From Hyposmocoma kahamanoa (lineage: Eukaryota > Arthropoda > Insecta > Lepidoptera > Cosmopterigidae): a stretch of 64,000 nt of DNA. Positions 22,885-34,048 of this stretch are shown piece after piece. The stretch spans positions 15,840,344-15,904,343 of the forward strand of contig NW_020654422.1 of assembly GCF_003589595.1 (NCBI RefSeq), read 5' to 3'. The translations under genes were made by a program, and so were the position numbers. The notes beneath the pieces were generated by a model, which searched no databases, was not told the DNA's origin, and saw nothing but the letters and a program-made list of their open reading frames with translations. The stretch's first letter is position 1, and each line of letters opens with the position of its first letter.

Positions 22885-23317
22885 AAAATGTAAACAAGCA
22901 GGTCATTGACCCGACCATAGACAATTTAGTGATGGGAAAAAAATCAATTATTTGATTTCATTAAATGATTTGATTTGTTTAATTGAATCATTTGGAATAA
23001 CAGTTCTTTTTGCGATTTCGCTGCTGATTGCTAACTAAAAGCATGTAACACTGAGTTATGATATTTATACACAGGATTAGGAAATTGCAATCTTTAGGGG
23101 TTGTAGTGAACTCGAGTAATAGACCGTCGTGAATATAAGTAGTAAATAGAAGGTGGAGTGCATAAAGAAAGTTTTGTGGATATGAAAAGTTAAGATCAGC
23201 CAAAGACAGAAAATTATTAAAGGTAAAATCCATTTCCCCTCTCGGTTGACTATATATTTACAAGTAGTAGTAATAGTTGACTATATTGTTACAAGCATAC
23301 TGTATCAAAATAATACC
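22885..23317. repeat. paralogous intronic repeat J, copy 2 (without the MITE)
   Basis: Uninterrupted copy of the repeat at 18640-19262. At the place where copy 1 has the MITE, this copy simply reads aatctttaggggttgtag. Both copies lie in introns of the same ATP10 gene. Confidence 0.8.
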
Positions 23318-23385
23318 ATAACTTGTACGTTTTTCTAATACTAGATCTCGATTTCGAAACAAAAATCTAGATATATTAATCTGAC

Positions 23386-23592
23386 CTGTCCATTAGGTGC
23401 CCGTATTGCAATAGACATGCATTTCCTAGAAGTGTCGAACTCCTGTACTCTCAACACCTTTAGCTTTGTTAGCTCCCCGCGTATTCCCAGTTCAACTTCA
23501 TCGGGCGTCCGACTTCGTAGCTCGTAACTGTACGCCAACGCCGCTTCGGCCAGCGCTAAATCGTCGGGGCTTTCAGCTTCGAATCGTGCGAT
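23386..23592 (-). CDS. ATP10: ATP10 exon e: ESPDD nucleotide-binding segment
   Basis: The acceptor is cattttag and the donor is CAG|gtcaga; 69 codons in phase 0. It reads IARFEAESPDDLALAEAALA (P4 consensus ESPDE.ALV), then LRVQEFDTSRKCMSI, the conserved 'L.FxSxRKRMSV' region of the N domain. It is separated from exon d by a 4.6-kb intron rich in repeats. Confidence 0.95.
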
Positions 23593-23860
23593 CTAAAATG
23601 TATAATAAGACCAATATTCAATTAAAGAATACCAAGTTAATAACTAATAATAATTATATCATTTAAATATAATAACAATTATTATTATTACATCTATTTT
23701 AGACTCTCGTCTCTCCCAAGGCCTAAAAGATTATTTTGAAAAAAATAAATTAAAATAAATTAAAAAAATATATTATTATTAAAGAATACCGGATTAAAAA
23801 CTGTTTGTCGTTGTATTTTCTAAGGCTATTCTAAGCGAGTAATACTATTTTGTTTTTTTT

Positions 23861-24137
23861 ATATAATATTAAGTGACGAGACGAACAAGTCGTGTTCCTA
23901 GAGGTAAGCTACACGCCTGTCCATAACGTTGCAGTGCCACTCAGAGCTTTAAATCGCAAAGATCTCAGGGGCACTGCCACTGCCCCCGTCACCCTGAGAC
24001 ATAAGTTGACGAGCCCCATGTGCCTTTAATTTCACCGGAACGCAGTAATGCTCACATTACTGTTTGGCCGCAGAAATAGGTAAGGTGGCAGTACTTCCCT
24101 GGCCGAACTCTTTCACAAGAAGCTCTAATGCTACTAA
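23861..24137 (+). mobile_element. family B interspersed repeat, copy 2 (near full length)
   Basis: It carries the head gacgagacgaacaagtcgtg, the centre gcagtgccactcagagcttt and gcactgccactgc, and the end actctttcacaagaagctct..tgctactaa. The piece between the gtgcctttaattt and accggaacgcagt blocks is shortened. Confidence 0.8.
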
Positions 24138-24226
24138 ATATTTAATCACTGACATGGAACACGTAATCTAGTATTGTAGATAGTAAACATTAATTGGAAA
24201 ACCATACCGATTGAATTGTTAGAGCT

Positions 24227-24720
24227 GTTACACACAGTGATTTTTAGCAGCGATACAAACGACTGCGACAGCGACGAAACGCGCGATTGCATCGATATTA
24301 TTTCGCGTTTATATCGCGATCGTATCACTGCTTAAGTCGATTTTATGTATTATGCGCAGGCCTAACTTAATTTAGCTTCGTTTGCGGTGTGCAAACGAAG
24401 CTAAATTAAGTTAGGTTGGCTCACGTAGCCGGGGCATCTTTTCATACTTCGGTTCAGATCGCGAAAAAAGTTAAGTAAACTAACCCAACGATCCCGCTAG
24501 CTATGTAAAATATGTCGCCCTTCTGCCGCCCTTCACCTCCGTTACGTATGCATAGTCACTACTTACAACGTATTTTCTTAGCTAAGCTTTGCATGCAACT
24601 ACGTGGGCTAAGCTAACTTAGCTAGCGTTCGCGGTGTGCCCTGCGCGTTAAGGTAAACGATTAGCAATTGCATCGCGACTGAGTTACTGCAGACACGATA
24701 GTAAAAGTCACCGTGTGTAT
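24227..24720. mobile_element. MITE family R (GTTACACAC termini), copy 1, with nested palindromes
   Basis: The left end gttacacacagtgatttttagcagcgat and right end agtaaaagtcaccgtgtgta are inverted. Internal blocks include acgcgcgattgcatcgat. The centre (24340-24655) holds a second inverted arrangement built on taacttaatttagc / gctaacttagct units. Shares ends and the gcatcg motif with 29428-29716. Confidence 0.75.
24361..24415. repeat. perfect 25-bp palindrome, 5-nt spacer
   Basis: The left arm 24361-24385 begins cctaacttaatttagc. The right arm 24391-24415 is its exact complement. The spacer is ggtgt. Confidence 0.97.
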
Positions 24721-25046
24721 CCGCTCCTATAAAGAATTTCTTATTCTTGTGACGTACATTCAAACAATTTTGTGACATAATTTAAAATTTTAATTGTAAC
24801 AATTCCATTGCACTTCCAAGGAAAACCATTTGCTTAGTAAACTGCTTTGTGTAGTAAGCAAAGTTTCCTTATAACAAAGCAACTGTATGAATGTTTGCGT
24901 GCGCACTTGATTAAGAGGGAGCAGAGGAAAAATTTACACTTTAAAGTTAAAAATAAAATATTGTACGAGTAACTACACGATGTATTCCAGCACAGACGTT
25001 AATCAGAAACATAAAACAATAAAGTTTCCTCGATAGATAAAAATCA

Positions 25047-25494
25047 CGAAATGACATCTAATTTTTAAATGTTTTCGATTTATTTTCGAAATGCTACGGG
25101 TTAGTAGGACCAAAATTAGATAATTAATGATATTTATGCTTGATCGACTACTGTCGTTACGGATTTTTTTAAATCCCTTTAGTTTTAGAGTTATTCCGCT
25201 AAAACGAATTTGGCACTTACGACAATTTTAATGCGCAAAAGACAACATCTCCTATCGCTTGTCACAGGAACTTCAAGCATATAATTGTTTCACAAACGTT
25301 GCCTTTTGCGCATTAAAATATTGTAAGTGCTAAATTCGTTTTAGCGGAGTAACTCAAAAACTAAAGGGATTAAAAAAATCCGTAACGACAATAGTCCATC
25401 ATATATAAATATCATTAATTATCTAATTTTTGTACTAATAACCTGTAGCATTTCGAGAATAAATCGAAAAAATTTGAAATTAGAGGTCATTTCG
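25047..25494. mobile_element. long fold-back element, about 200-bp arms
   Basis: Arm 25047-25246 and arm 25298-25494 are inverted copies, nearly 90% identical by eye, with a spacer of about 50 bp. Shared blocks include cgaaatgac, aattagataattaatgatat, gtcgttacggatttttt, ccgctaaaacgaattt and taatgcgcaaaag. No coding capacity was seen. It is most likely a fold-back MITE in the ATP10 intron between exons d and e. Confidence 0.9.
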
Positions 25495-26029
25495 CAACAC
25501 TTGATTTCAAAAATAAGGGGAGTAAGGGGACGGTGTATACTGTAGGGGTATCCCTACAGTGTGTTTTTTTAATTGGGACAGTATGAGGTCGGTCTGGGCC
25601 GGTCTGGGTATTTGCGCAGCAGTCTGCCTTTGGGAATATACCAAGTGTATGTATTTATTATGCATTTTCAATAACTATATTATTATCTTTATGTTCCTAA
25701 CTTCGTCGTTTTATATTATAAACAATAAGCATTATGGTTTTTAGGCACTTATAGTCACCGGTGAGGGTGACTAAGACAAAGAAAATATCTGTCCAGAAAC
25801 GAATTCAAGAAGTTTTGGATATAATGAAATGGCGCTGATGCAGAAAATCGACAAATTCATTATAGTTCTGTGTACATAACTATAATGAATTTTTCCCACA
25901 AAGGTTCCCACAGTCTTGATATCGACCAATCCGAAGTTTTTTTGCGCGTAGGGGAAGGGAGGGAAAATACCGGTGAACTTAGAGAAAATTTCGATCATGT
26001 ACAAAGTTCTTTAATAAAGTCGCATGATA

Positions 26030-26240
26030 GAAATTGAATTGTGGTCCTTCTAATCTTCGTCGCAAAAAGTATGACTTTAATGTTGGTGATATTGTTCGGC
26101 GAAAAACTTATTATCAGAGTGACAAGGGAAAACGTTTCTCTAAAAAACTACCTCCTAAGCATATGAAACGTTGCATTAAAGGTAAATTATCACCTTTAAT
26201 ATATAAATTTGTCCATATGCATGGCATTTTAAATTGTAGT
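26030..26240 (+). pseudogene. LTR-retrotransposon integrase C-terminal relic
   Basis: Plus-strand translation reads NLRRKKYDFNVGDIVRRKTY, then QSDKGKRFSKKLPPKHMKR and LSPLIYKF. This is the C-terminal integrase module (Y.VGD.VWRK..., KL.PK) found in insect gypsy-like elements. Only this piece survives. No LTRs were identified nearby. Confidence 0.7.
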
Positions 26241-27189
26241 AAAGTAAATTGTAGAACATATTTTCTCTTCCTTTTCTTCAATGTACATTGAACCTGGTCT
26301 ATTTTAATATGCTAATAGGTTGACATTTTTTGCATGGCTTCTATCAATTTGTATTTTAATTGAAAACGACAACAAAATGAATTGTTTCAGCCTTGTCGTT
26401 TGGCTTCCCAAGAAAAATAAAAAAAACTAAAAACTATCAAAAAAAGACAACTCTTGCAGAAATTTGTCAGATATTTACATAGACATACACATATATACAC
26501 ATACACCTTCACATATGTAGACACACAAATGCGCATACTCTACTATAGTCCATTTGTTTATTATATTATAAGTCGCATCATTTAAGAAATATAGTAATAA
26601 AAATTAATGTCAAAATCTATGAATACAACGGAATTCAGTTATAATATGTCATCAATATATATTTCAATTTGTTACATTGTTTTTTGATAAACAATATTTT
26701 AAGTCGCTTCGTTCTGGCATCGAATTAGTTTTTATGTAACGTAAAAAAATAAATTTTAATCTGACAAACTTTGTAATTGGCTATGTAAGTAGGTTATTCT
26801 GAATTGTAAACCAAATTTAAAAGTTGTAAAATTTCCAAACAAATAAATAAATAAACTTAAAATTTAGCGGTGTATTAACTCATTTTATTCAAATTGTACT
26901 TTAGAATTAGGGTTAGATATTTAAATACGTAATACGTTTATTTGAATAAAGAAGAGTAATAAAAATTTTAAGTAGTCGAATACGACTCTATGGATTCAAT
27001 GTTTACGGGACAATGATAAGCGCGCGAAAATTACTTTTGATCGGTTTGCGCTGCGACGTACGGGAGCGGGCGGCGAATGATAGGTGCGGGTAGCGGGGAG
27101 TGTGTGTGGAGCCAACGTCAAAACTTTTTCAGCACGAGGGCTCTTAAGTTACAAACTAAAAATGTAAAAAAACTAAGTTACTTTTTTAT

Positions 27190-27655
27190 TAAAAAAATTG
27201 ACTTGAAACGTTGTGGAATTACATCTATTTGACAAGTTTTATTGAAACTCAGCGGAAAATGAGTGAAATCCAATAAACCCAATTCATCCCCTAATTTGCC
27301 ACCGTTAGTGTAATGTTTTTTTTAAAAAAAGCAAATTTTAACGCACACACTCCTAACCCTGCACTAGGGAAACCCCGTATCATGGGTGCCATAGATAAAT
27401 ACATAGACAACCACAAATTACACCCAAGCTCATGATATAAATAAATGTAGGCCATACAATTATTTCTCCCGATCCGGGAATCGAACCCGGGACCTCTGCA
27501 TGGCTATCCACTATGGTAACCGTTCGGCCATAGCTCCTTTCCGACAAAAAAAGAAACGTCGAAACCGGTTCACAAATGTTGTAATAATACGCATACAACA
27601 TACAGAAAAAAAACACAGTCGATATGAAAATCTCCTTATTTGAAGTTGGTTAAAA
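27190..27655 (+). mobile_element. family C interspersed repeat, copy 3, interrupted by a SINE
   Basis: The left part 27190-27338 (attgacttgaaacg, attacatctatttgacaag, cccctaatttgccaccgtta) and right part 27540-27655 (cgaaaccggttcacaaat, aacacagtcgatatgaaaa, tgaagttggttaaaa) are separated by a minus-strand SINE A. Confidence 0.78.
27339..27539 (-). mobile_element. SINE family A, copy 4
   Basis: The reverse complement gives the full SINE: head with ggttcgattcccgg, body, and gtgtgcgtt end at 27339. It is inserted in the family C element at 27190-27655. Confidence 0.85.
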
Positions 27656-28240
27656 ATACGCAACAAAAGAGATATGATTACAATTTAGTGCACAGCAATT
27701 AGCAATAAACTATAACCATTTAAGTTACTGGACACGTCAGTAAGTTGGCCCATTGACTGGAACCCGTAACCAACTTATTTACTCAGTAGATAATCTCTCG
27801 ACGAAATGTTCACACGAGAACGACAGCGGGTAGTGACGAAAGGAATGCAACGTAGAAAATTGCAATTGTTTTTATAATTTCGTCGCGCTCGCACTGCAAA
27901 TAACCGCAAATAATCGCAATCACGCATCAGTAATCTCTGTCTTACGACGTGGTGGACTACCTTGGTATGCTACGCATCGTAAAAAACACTTTATGTGTGT
28001 TTTTGTGAACTTTTATGTATCCATATTGAATGGAACCACAAGTACACTAAAGCGTATAACACCCAAAAAGCGGGTGCGGGTGGGACGCGTGTCGGGTGTA
28101 ATTCCGTGTATTTATATGTGAACGACAACACAAAACGCGCGGGCAGTACGCGCGTCCTGCGGCCCGTTGTCACCACGCTAATGGAGCTAAATTCGCGTGA
28201 CAGGAATAAGGATTTACTACGCAGGTATGCAGGTACAAAC

Positions 28241-28388
28241 CTGAACTCCCTCGCTATTTCCGGCATCGATTACGTCCTGTGTATCTTTAATCGCAAACGG
28301 AAACTTAGGCAGACGGACTTTGAGGTGGGACGTCGTCAACGGCGGCGGGGACGGAGTTGTTGATCGAGACTCCGCTAGTCTCGAGTAC
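28241..28388 (-). CDS. ATP10: ATP10 exon d: variable N-domain linker
   Basis: The acceptor is tttttatag and the donor is CAG|gtttgt. It reads YSRLAESRSTTPSPPPLTTS and onward to GNSEGVQ. It is a low-conservation Ser/Pro/Thr-rich stretch. YSRLAESRS resembles the corresponding ATP10 linker, and both junction phases fit. Confidence 0.85.
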
Positions 28389-28457
28389 CTATAAAAACAA
28401 AATGTTTTAACAATACACTATTTACAAAATAATGAAGCTGTAATTATTTCAATAACA

Positions 28458-28758
28458 TGCACACAACCATAGCCCCGCACTAGGGAAACCCTGTATCACA
28501 TGAGTCATTTTCTTTAATCATGTGCCTGTATCGCGGTTGTCATGGACACACACTGATAATTTTTGACACAATTGTTTAAAACAATTTAACTATATTTTTA
28601 TTTCTTTTCTATCTTTGTTTTCTATAATGTTGTCGTTGTTTTTTATTTGGCATTCTATAATCGTGTCTAATGTATTTTGCTGGGAATGCTTTAATGGGAA
28701 TCGAACCCGGGACCTCTGCGTGGAAGACCAGCACAGTAATCGTTCGGCCACGGAGGTA
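28458..28758 (-). mobile_element. SINE family A, copy 5 (rearranged)
   Basis: The 3' end is 28458-28499 and part of the body is repeated at 28524-28552. The tRNA-like head is 28694-28758. About 140 bp of unrelated sequence lies between. Confidence 0.7.
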
Positions 28759-28894
28759 GTTAGAACTATAACAAAGGCAGACGAAAAGTAATATTTGAGT
28801 TTTTATAAATATTTGTTTATATTTTTAAACGCCAACCTTGATAAGAAAGAATTTATTATCATTTTTAGCAAAAAAAAATGTCTTTACCATTCGG

Positions 28895-29300
28895 GTGTTA
28901 TATGAATTATAATTAACAGCTCATATGTCTAAGAAGGCTTACTATAGTACAAGTCATAGTTAGCCACAGATTTTTATTTTCATAACAATTACTAAAAGGA
29001 ATAGGGTTCCATAGTTCTATCATTATGAGCGCGATAGCGAGAACTGATACCAATTGTGCGGTGGACATCCCATAAAAAAAGTCATAAAACATTACATCAG
29101 ACAAGGAATAGTTTCGAAATTCGGCGAGAAGGTCAACAGAGTGTAAATGTTTGTTTTTTTTTTGTTTTTTTTTGTAAAAACGATTATTCCATTGCAGGAG
29201 GTCAATTTCTCTACAGATTGAAGTTTGGAACATTGGTTAATATTATGTCTTTTCTCGGCCAGTTTCGGCTGGTTTCAACTGCAAATGCATTCTGATGTGT
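28895..29300 (-). other. coding-like intronic fragment of unknown origin
   Basis: The minus strand keeps an open frame (29233-28913) reading FYGMSTAQLVSVLAIALIMI and ELWNPIPFSNCYENKN. The family is not recognised. It lies in the intron between exons c and d and has no splice sites placing it in ATP10. It is probably a transposon remnant. Confidence 0.3.
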
Positions 29301-29427
29301 GTAAGAGTTTATTTCGTCTTCTTCCACCTGCATGAACTTTCTGACGATTGATTATGATACATTTAAAACTGCAACCTTTTATTTTTAAATTATTAATATG
29401 TATTTGTTTCTGTGGTTACTAAGAATG

Positions 29428-29716
29428 GTTACCCACGACGAATTTTAGCAGCGATGCAAACGTGCTTTCGTGAAACGCGCGATTGCATCGCTACACTTGC
29501 GATTTATAAGCGATTGCATCCATGCATACGCGCGACTGCATGGATACAAACGCGCGATTGCATCGCTGCACTTGGGATTTATAGGTGATTGTATAGCGAT
29601 GCAATCTTGCGTTTGTATCGCTGCTTAAAACCGCGCGCGTGTGCAAAGGTAGACGATTAGCGCTGCATCGCTACTGCATCGTGTTTGCATCGCTTCTAAA
29701 AGTCGCCGTGTGTAAC
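29428..29716. mobile_element. MITE family R, copy 2, with internal gcgattgcatcgct repeats
   Basis: The inverted ends are gttacccacgacgaattttagcagcg and cgcttctaaaagtcgccgtgtgtaac. Inside, gcgcgattgcatcgct-type units recur at least four times in both orientations (for example 29478, 29511, 29549, 29595). Confidence 0.8.
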
Positions 29717-29747
29717 GGTTCTAAAAAGTATTGTGTTTTTTACTGAC

Positions 29748-29893
29748 TTATCATTAGATCTCAGAGTGCCGTTGGAGCGGGCGGGAGTCAGGCGTTTGTC
29801 TACCCCCGAGCCGGATACTTGCAACTTGTCCACGTGGGGCTGGCTCACCATCACCGTGTTGCATACTGCTAAGATTAACAGGAACTCGCGGAC
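29748..29893 (-). CDS. ATP10: ATP10 exon c: start of N domain
   Basis: The acceptor is gccaacag. The donor is AA|gtcagt, chosen because the two leftover bases plus the first G of the next exon give Lys and keep the frame. It reads VREFLLILAVCNTVMVSQPH, the family's conserved LAVCNTV segment, then a Ser/Asn-rich variable linker. Confidence 0.9.
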
Positions 29894-30686
29894 CTGTTGG
29901 CGTTAAATGTGTTACGTGCACGGTCCTCCTCTGAAACATTAGAGGCTCTCAAGTGTTTCACATGACGAGCGCTATAAAATACAGTCCCGTTCTTAAGAAT
30001 TGAAGTTGTTGAATGCAACAAGTACACTTATGTCAATAGACAAAAGTAAGTGTGATTTTAGTGACGAAGAAATAATTGTGACGATGATTTAGTTATAAAC
30101 AAACAAACACCTTAAAATTACCACGTAATCATGACCCTAAAATAATACCGCGTCTTTCTCGCAACGTAGCATACTGCTGAAATTACATATATAAGTAGTA
30201 TTTGTTCGTATTACCATGTATTATGTTATCGACGTCACGATACCCTTAGATGCTCCGACGTCAGGAGCAGATAACAAATAATTGACTCAGCGGGCGACAC
30301 GCCGACAGGCGACTCTACCCACGCGCCATTAGGGATGCGATCCCGACGTCATTCCAGATTTCATGACGTCATGCGGTCAGCGTAAATATCTTAACACCAT
30401 ATGTGAGACCAGGAAAAGCAGTTCTAACTAAAATAGCATAGAGCGTAATAAACCAACAAATAGTAGTCCGCTGGTTCAATACTTCACCACATTTGCGTTG
30501 CCAAGATAACAACGATTAAAACAATCCCGTTAGATTACTAGTAGTACTTCACCGTTGTCAAAGCCCATCCATACTTTTATGCATCACGTAAAGATTTGTT
30601 CGTCATTGATCAGAACGTACCGATTTTGTTCCAACGACAGAACGAAAACTAATATGTAAAGCAAATATTGAAATTGGAAATTACCT
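29894..30686 (-). other. ATP10 intron b/c
   Basis: About 790 bp (29894-30684, written from the exon b side) with no recognised exon or repeat. The flanking exon phases (both 0) join directly, so no extra exon is required. Confidence 0.5.
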
Positions 30687-31500
30687 TTTGTGTGTGTTGA
30701 GCGTCGTTGTTGTCGAGCATGTGTTGCAACATTCTTCGATTGGGTGACACTTGTGTTATGGGAGTGACAATGGGAGGCAGTAGATCCGAGGGTATCGCAG
30801 GAGGGCCCGGCGGATGATCGTAGTCCACGCCGCCTACGGCGCACCGTCTGAACACCATTTTGTTTTCCGTCAACGTGCCCGTTTTATCCGTAAACAGATA
30901 ATTGATTTGGCCTAATTCTTCTGTTATATTTAATGCTCGACATTCAGTCCTCGAGTTAGTGATTGGATCGTACATTTCGATGTCGTTGTGAATATGATAA
31001 ACTTGCAGCAATTTGGTCATTTCTATAGTAACGTATAAGGAGACCGGTATCATAACTTGTAGAATTATGATGTACGTCCAAAATATTAAGAGCCCCTCCT
31101 TAGCAGATGAATAGGCTTGAGGTATAAACGGTGGAAGATTGTGAAGGTTGTACTGGTCCATCCACACTTTGCAGCCGATGGCACCGGCGCAACACAGAAA
31201 AAGCAGAACGAGGACGCACCATATAACATCTGTATTCATTCTCCTTTCTAATTTGGAAGCTTTGTACCTCGGACCGCCATTATTCAGCATAGCCTTCGTC
31301 TCGTGCCCCGCGTATACAACTATGCCTTCAACAAAGTCAGTATTTTTGACTGTGCAATCCCTCAATAACAAATGCTCTGAATTGAGAGATACCCGCTCCC
31401 CATTAGGATGTGCCATCGTGCCGTTGAATCTGTATATTTTCGTGGAGGGTCGTTCTACTTCTATCGTACTTCGGAATTTTATTGGATTATAGTCTAAATG
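30685..31500 (-). CDS. ATP10: ATP10 exon b: M3-M4 and phosphorylation site
   Basis: The largest exon (272 codons, phase 0 at both ends) runs from acceptor tgtttcag to donor AAG|gtaatt. It carries RFNGTMAHPNGERV, YAGHETKAMLNN and KLERRMNTDV. M3 (IWCVLVLLFLCCAGAIG) and M4 (LLIFWTYIIILQVMIPVSLY) follow, then CRALNITEELGQINYLFTDK with the DKTGT aspartate codon at 30888-30886. The usual P4 'PISL' in M4 reads PVSL here. Confidence 0.97.
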
Positions 31501-32333
31501 CTGAAACAAAAGAATTTGGTGTCACTTATTACATGTTTAGCATGCAAATTGCCAAAATATCAGAGAAAGTACCCCACGCTCTGGTTGGTCGAGGGAATCT
31601 AAAAACGAGATTTCAGAGTAACGTTATTTACGCTAATGGCGATCCGCTAAGAACCCAGCAGATTACGAAAGTAGTGTCATGGTTTAGTAAACGAGGTTAA
31701 ATATTTAGTTTAACTGACACAATCGTGGGGAATTTTTTTGTTGATATATGATTACTATAGTCGTAAATTGGATAGGGCATTACAATATTGATGGCTGTGA
31801 CCTGTACGAACATGTATAAAGGTAAGGCGATAGTTTATGTCAATACGCTTTATTGACATATGCGCCCCGCTGATCTCAGTGTCCTAATTTTGTTTATTCG
31901 GACGAGTCGCTTTTTCCTATTTCAGTTGGCCTAGTAACGGCCAAGGTTTTGGCGGCCGGTAGTAATTTCTCTCCACCGTCGCTGTAAGTTATGTCTTTTC
32001 TTGCATTTTCATTATGTGGAAATATATTAAACCGAAAAGCGTATTAGCGAAAAACATATTAGCGTATAATATAATATAGACTTGGTAATGACAAAAAGTG
32101 AGAATAATATTTTTTTTACTAAAATATCGACCATGTTGTGTAACATGTTTCCTTATTAATAGTGCACTGGCATAACATGCCAAGACGAAACGATTGATTA
32201 GATAATGACTTTGCGAAACGCGTCATGCCCAAAAAGTGCAATGGGAACTGCCAGCCTCTGGTACTGAAAGACCCAGAACAAGGCTGTGCTCTGTAACTGG
32301 TATATAGGCTGATAACTTTAAGTTGATACATAC

Positions 32334-32538
32334 CTTCTCCCTAAAACCAGGAGCAACAATACGTTGCTTTAAATTAGTCTCCCCATCCAGGTTGCACGTA
32401 TCCAGATAGCATATGCCCGTCGGATTGGAGCAGTGCAGCAGTACCATGTCTGCTGGCACCGCCTCGTTGTTGGACAGGTGCACCAAGTCCCCGACCCTCA
32501 CGTCCCGCCATTTGATTTGGACGTAACGTTCAGTTGAA
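32334..32538 (-). CDS. ATP10: ATP10 exon a: actuator domain with DGET
   Basis: The acceptor ccacag ends at 32539 and the donor is AAG|gtatgt. One base completes an upstream codon, then 68 codons follow. It contains VQIKWRDVRVGDLVHLSNNE, DMVLLHCSNPTGICYLDT and NLDGETNLKQR. DGET is the P4 dephosphorylation motif (TGES in other P-type ATPases). It is the most 5' exon that could be recognised. Confidence 0.95.
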
Positions 32539-34048
32539 CTGTGGAAAAAATAAAATTTGTTATTCGTTTTTGTTATAATGATCACATTTCACAGTTTACA
32601 AAGGTTTAGACTTCGCAAGGATTTAGTATCCCATATAAGGCATTTTGAAATAAGAAGGATACAGGAGTATCCTTCTAATTCTTCTTCTAATCCTTCTAAT
32701 TAATAGGAATTAAATATACCAGGCTGCACGTCTGTGGTAGGCATTTCGTATTTCAGTGTTCAATGGTAGATGTTTAGAATAAATTCTAAATATAAGGTAA
32801 TAATTATTTATTTAGGGAAATTTTTCGGAACGTAAAAATAATATATTATTATTATGCAAAATTAACATGCAAAGCCCCTGGGGCTTTGTAAGGTTAAAAA
32901 TGAGGATTTTTCAGTGTGAGTAATTTTTAATGGCAACCGATAAATCAGGACACTCGACACTAGTTTCTCAATCGTGTTAACTCAATGCCGCTGAATTTGA
33001 TAAATTCATATTCAAATGTTATGGATACGGGTTGGTTCCCGCAATTCGATTTCGAGCTCCTCCAAGAATCTTAGCCTCGTTTTGTTTGGGTTCGCTGAAA
33101 ACTTCAGAGGGAAATTTCGGCATGTCGAAGTAGTATCCAAAACTGTTTTTTAAAGGTTACTGCTATGTCGTTAAAAGTTACGTGAGCCTTTAGTATTTAA
33201 ACAATCCTAAACAATTTGCTTTAGGTGGTTCAAAATAATAATTTATTCTTAAAGAGAAAACATTAACAGCAATAAAATAACACATAGTTACTATTAATTA
33301 TGTAAGCCATTACGGTACATTTTACGTCTACGGGGGTTGCAACCAAAAGGTGTTAATCATATTTTGTGATATGAAAGTGTTCATGACCCTGGAATAATTG
33401 AGTAAGCTATAAAAAGTTATTCGCAAAACCATTTTCGACTTGCCATACATTTTTTGTACACTAACATTGACCAAATGCATACCAACGATCGATTGAAGCG
33501 AAGGCAAAATCTGGCCACCTTAGGCCCGGCGTCCGTTCGTGAGACGGTATAACAAAGTATCTGTTGGCAACCCTATAATCGCTTAATTGATCGCACACTG
33601 AGGGCAAATATGCAGCGGTATATTTAGGTATGCCGAAGCATAACGACGCGACATCCTGCTCGCGCCTAGCCTCTCTTCAGATCAGTCGTAATATTAAACG
33701 TAAAAGAATGCCGAAGAAAACCTCCCGAAGGCTGTTGTGATATTCCGGAGACTGCCACTTCGGTATCCTCAAGCTTACCGCAGCTTTATTTTGGTAGCTA
33801 CGACCATTATCATTGCAATTTCAACTATGTTAACGTTAAGGTATGTTACTATTGTAAGGGTGAGGGCCTGGTGCATTGTAGTGCAGGTGTTAAGCCTTTA
33901 ACAAGCACCAGCTTCTTCAAAAAATTGTAACTGTATCTTAAATTACTGAGAACCTTCTGTAGGTGATTTTGTGAAGAAATACATATATATATATATACGT
34001 CACCTACAAATGTCCTGCTGTGCCGACCCTTCACTGTGCGCCGGGCTT
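32539..34048. other. sequence upstream of ATP10 exon a
   Basis: Expected to hold the M1-M2 exon if the next intron were short. No P4 N-terminal motif (for example FEQF or a DDxxRH-type stretch) was found here on the minus strand. No repeat family was assigned. Confidence 0.45.

Larger units (their letters stand above)
13413..32538 (-). other. ATP10: class V P4-ATPase (ATP10-type phospholipid flippase) gene, 14 exons, 5' end missing
   Basis: Gene-level entry. Fourteen exons join with consistent phases into 1071 residues plus a stop. P4-ATPases flip phospholipids from the outer to the cytosolic leaflet, usually with a CDC50 partner; class V members act at the plasma membrane and endosomes. Visible in order: actuator DGET (residues 51-54), M3-M4 with IPVSLYVTIE, phosphorylation site DKTGT (Asp about 273), N-domain FEAESPDD and LYVKGAD, P-domain WVLTGDKPETAIN and [19 protein letters not shown], then M5-M10 and a basic cytosolic tail. 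RFNGTM.HPNGERV, YAGHETKAMLNN, KLERRMNTDV and CRALNI place it with ATP10 rather than ATP8, ATP9 or ATP11. About 130-160 N-terminal residues including M1-M2 are not visible left of 64000. All catalytic motifs are intact. Confidence 0.95.

Noticed and set aside
27990..28363. 122-residue plus-strand frame
   Set aside because: Its GC-rich right part is antisense to ATP10 exon d. The left part has no coding signs.
31148..31492. Plus-strand 114-residue frame
   Set aside because: Antisense shadow of ATP10 exon b.
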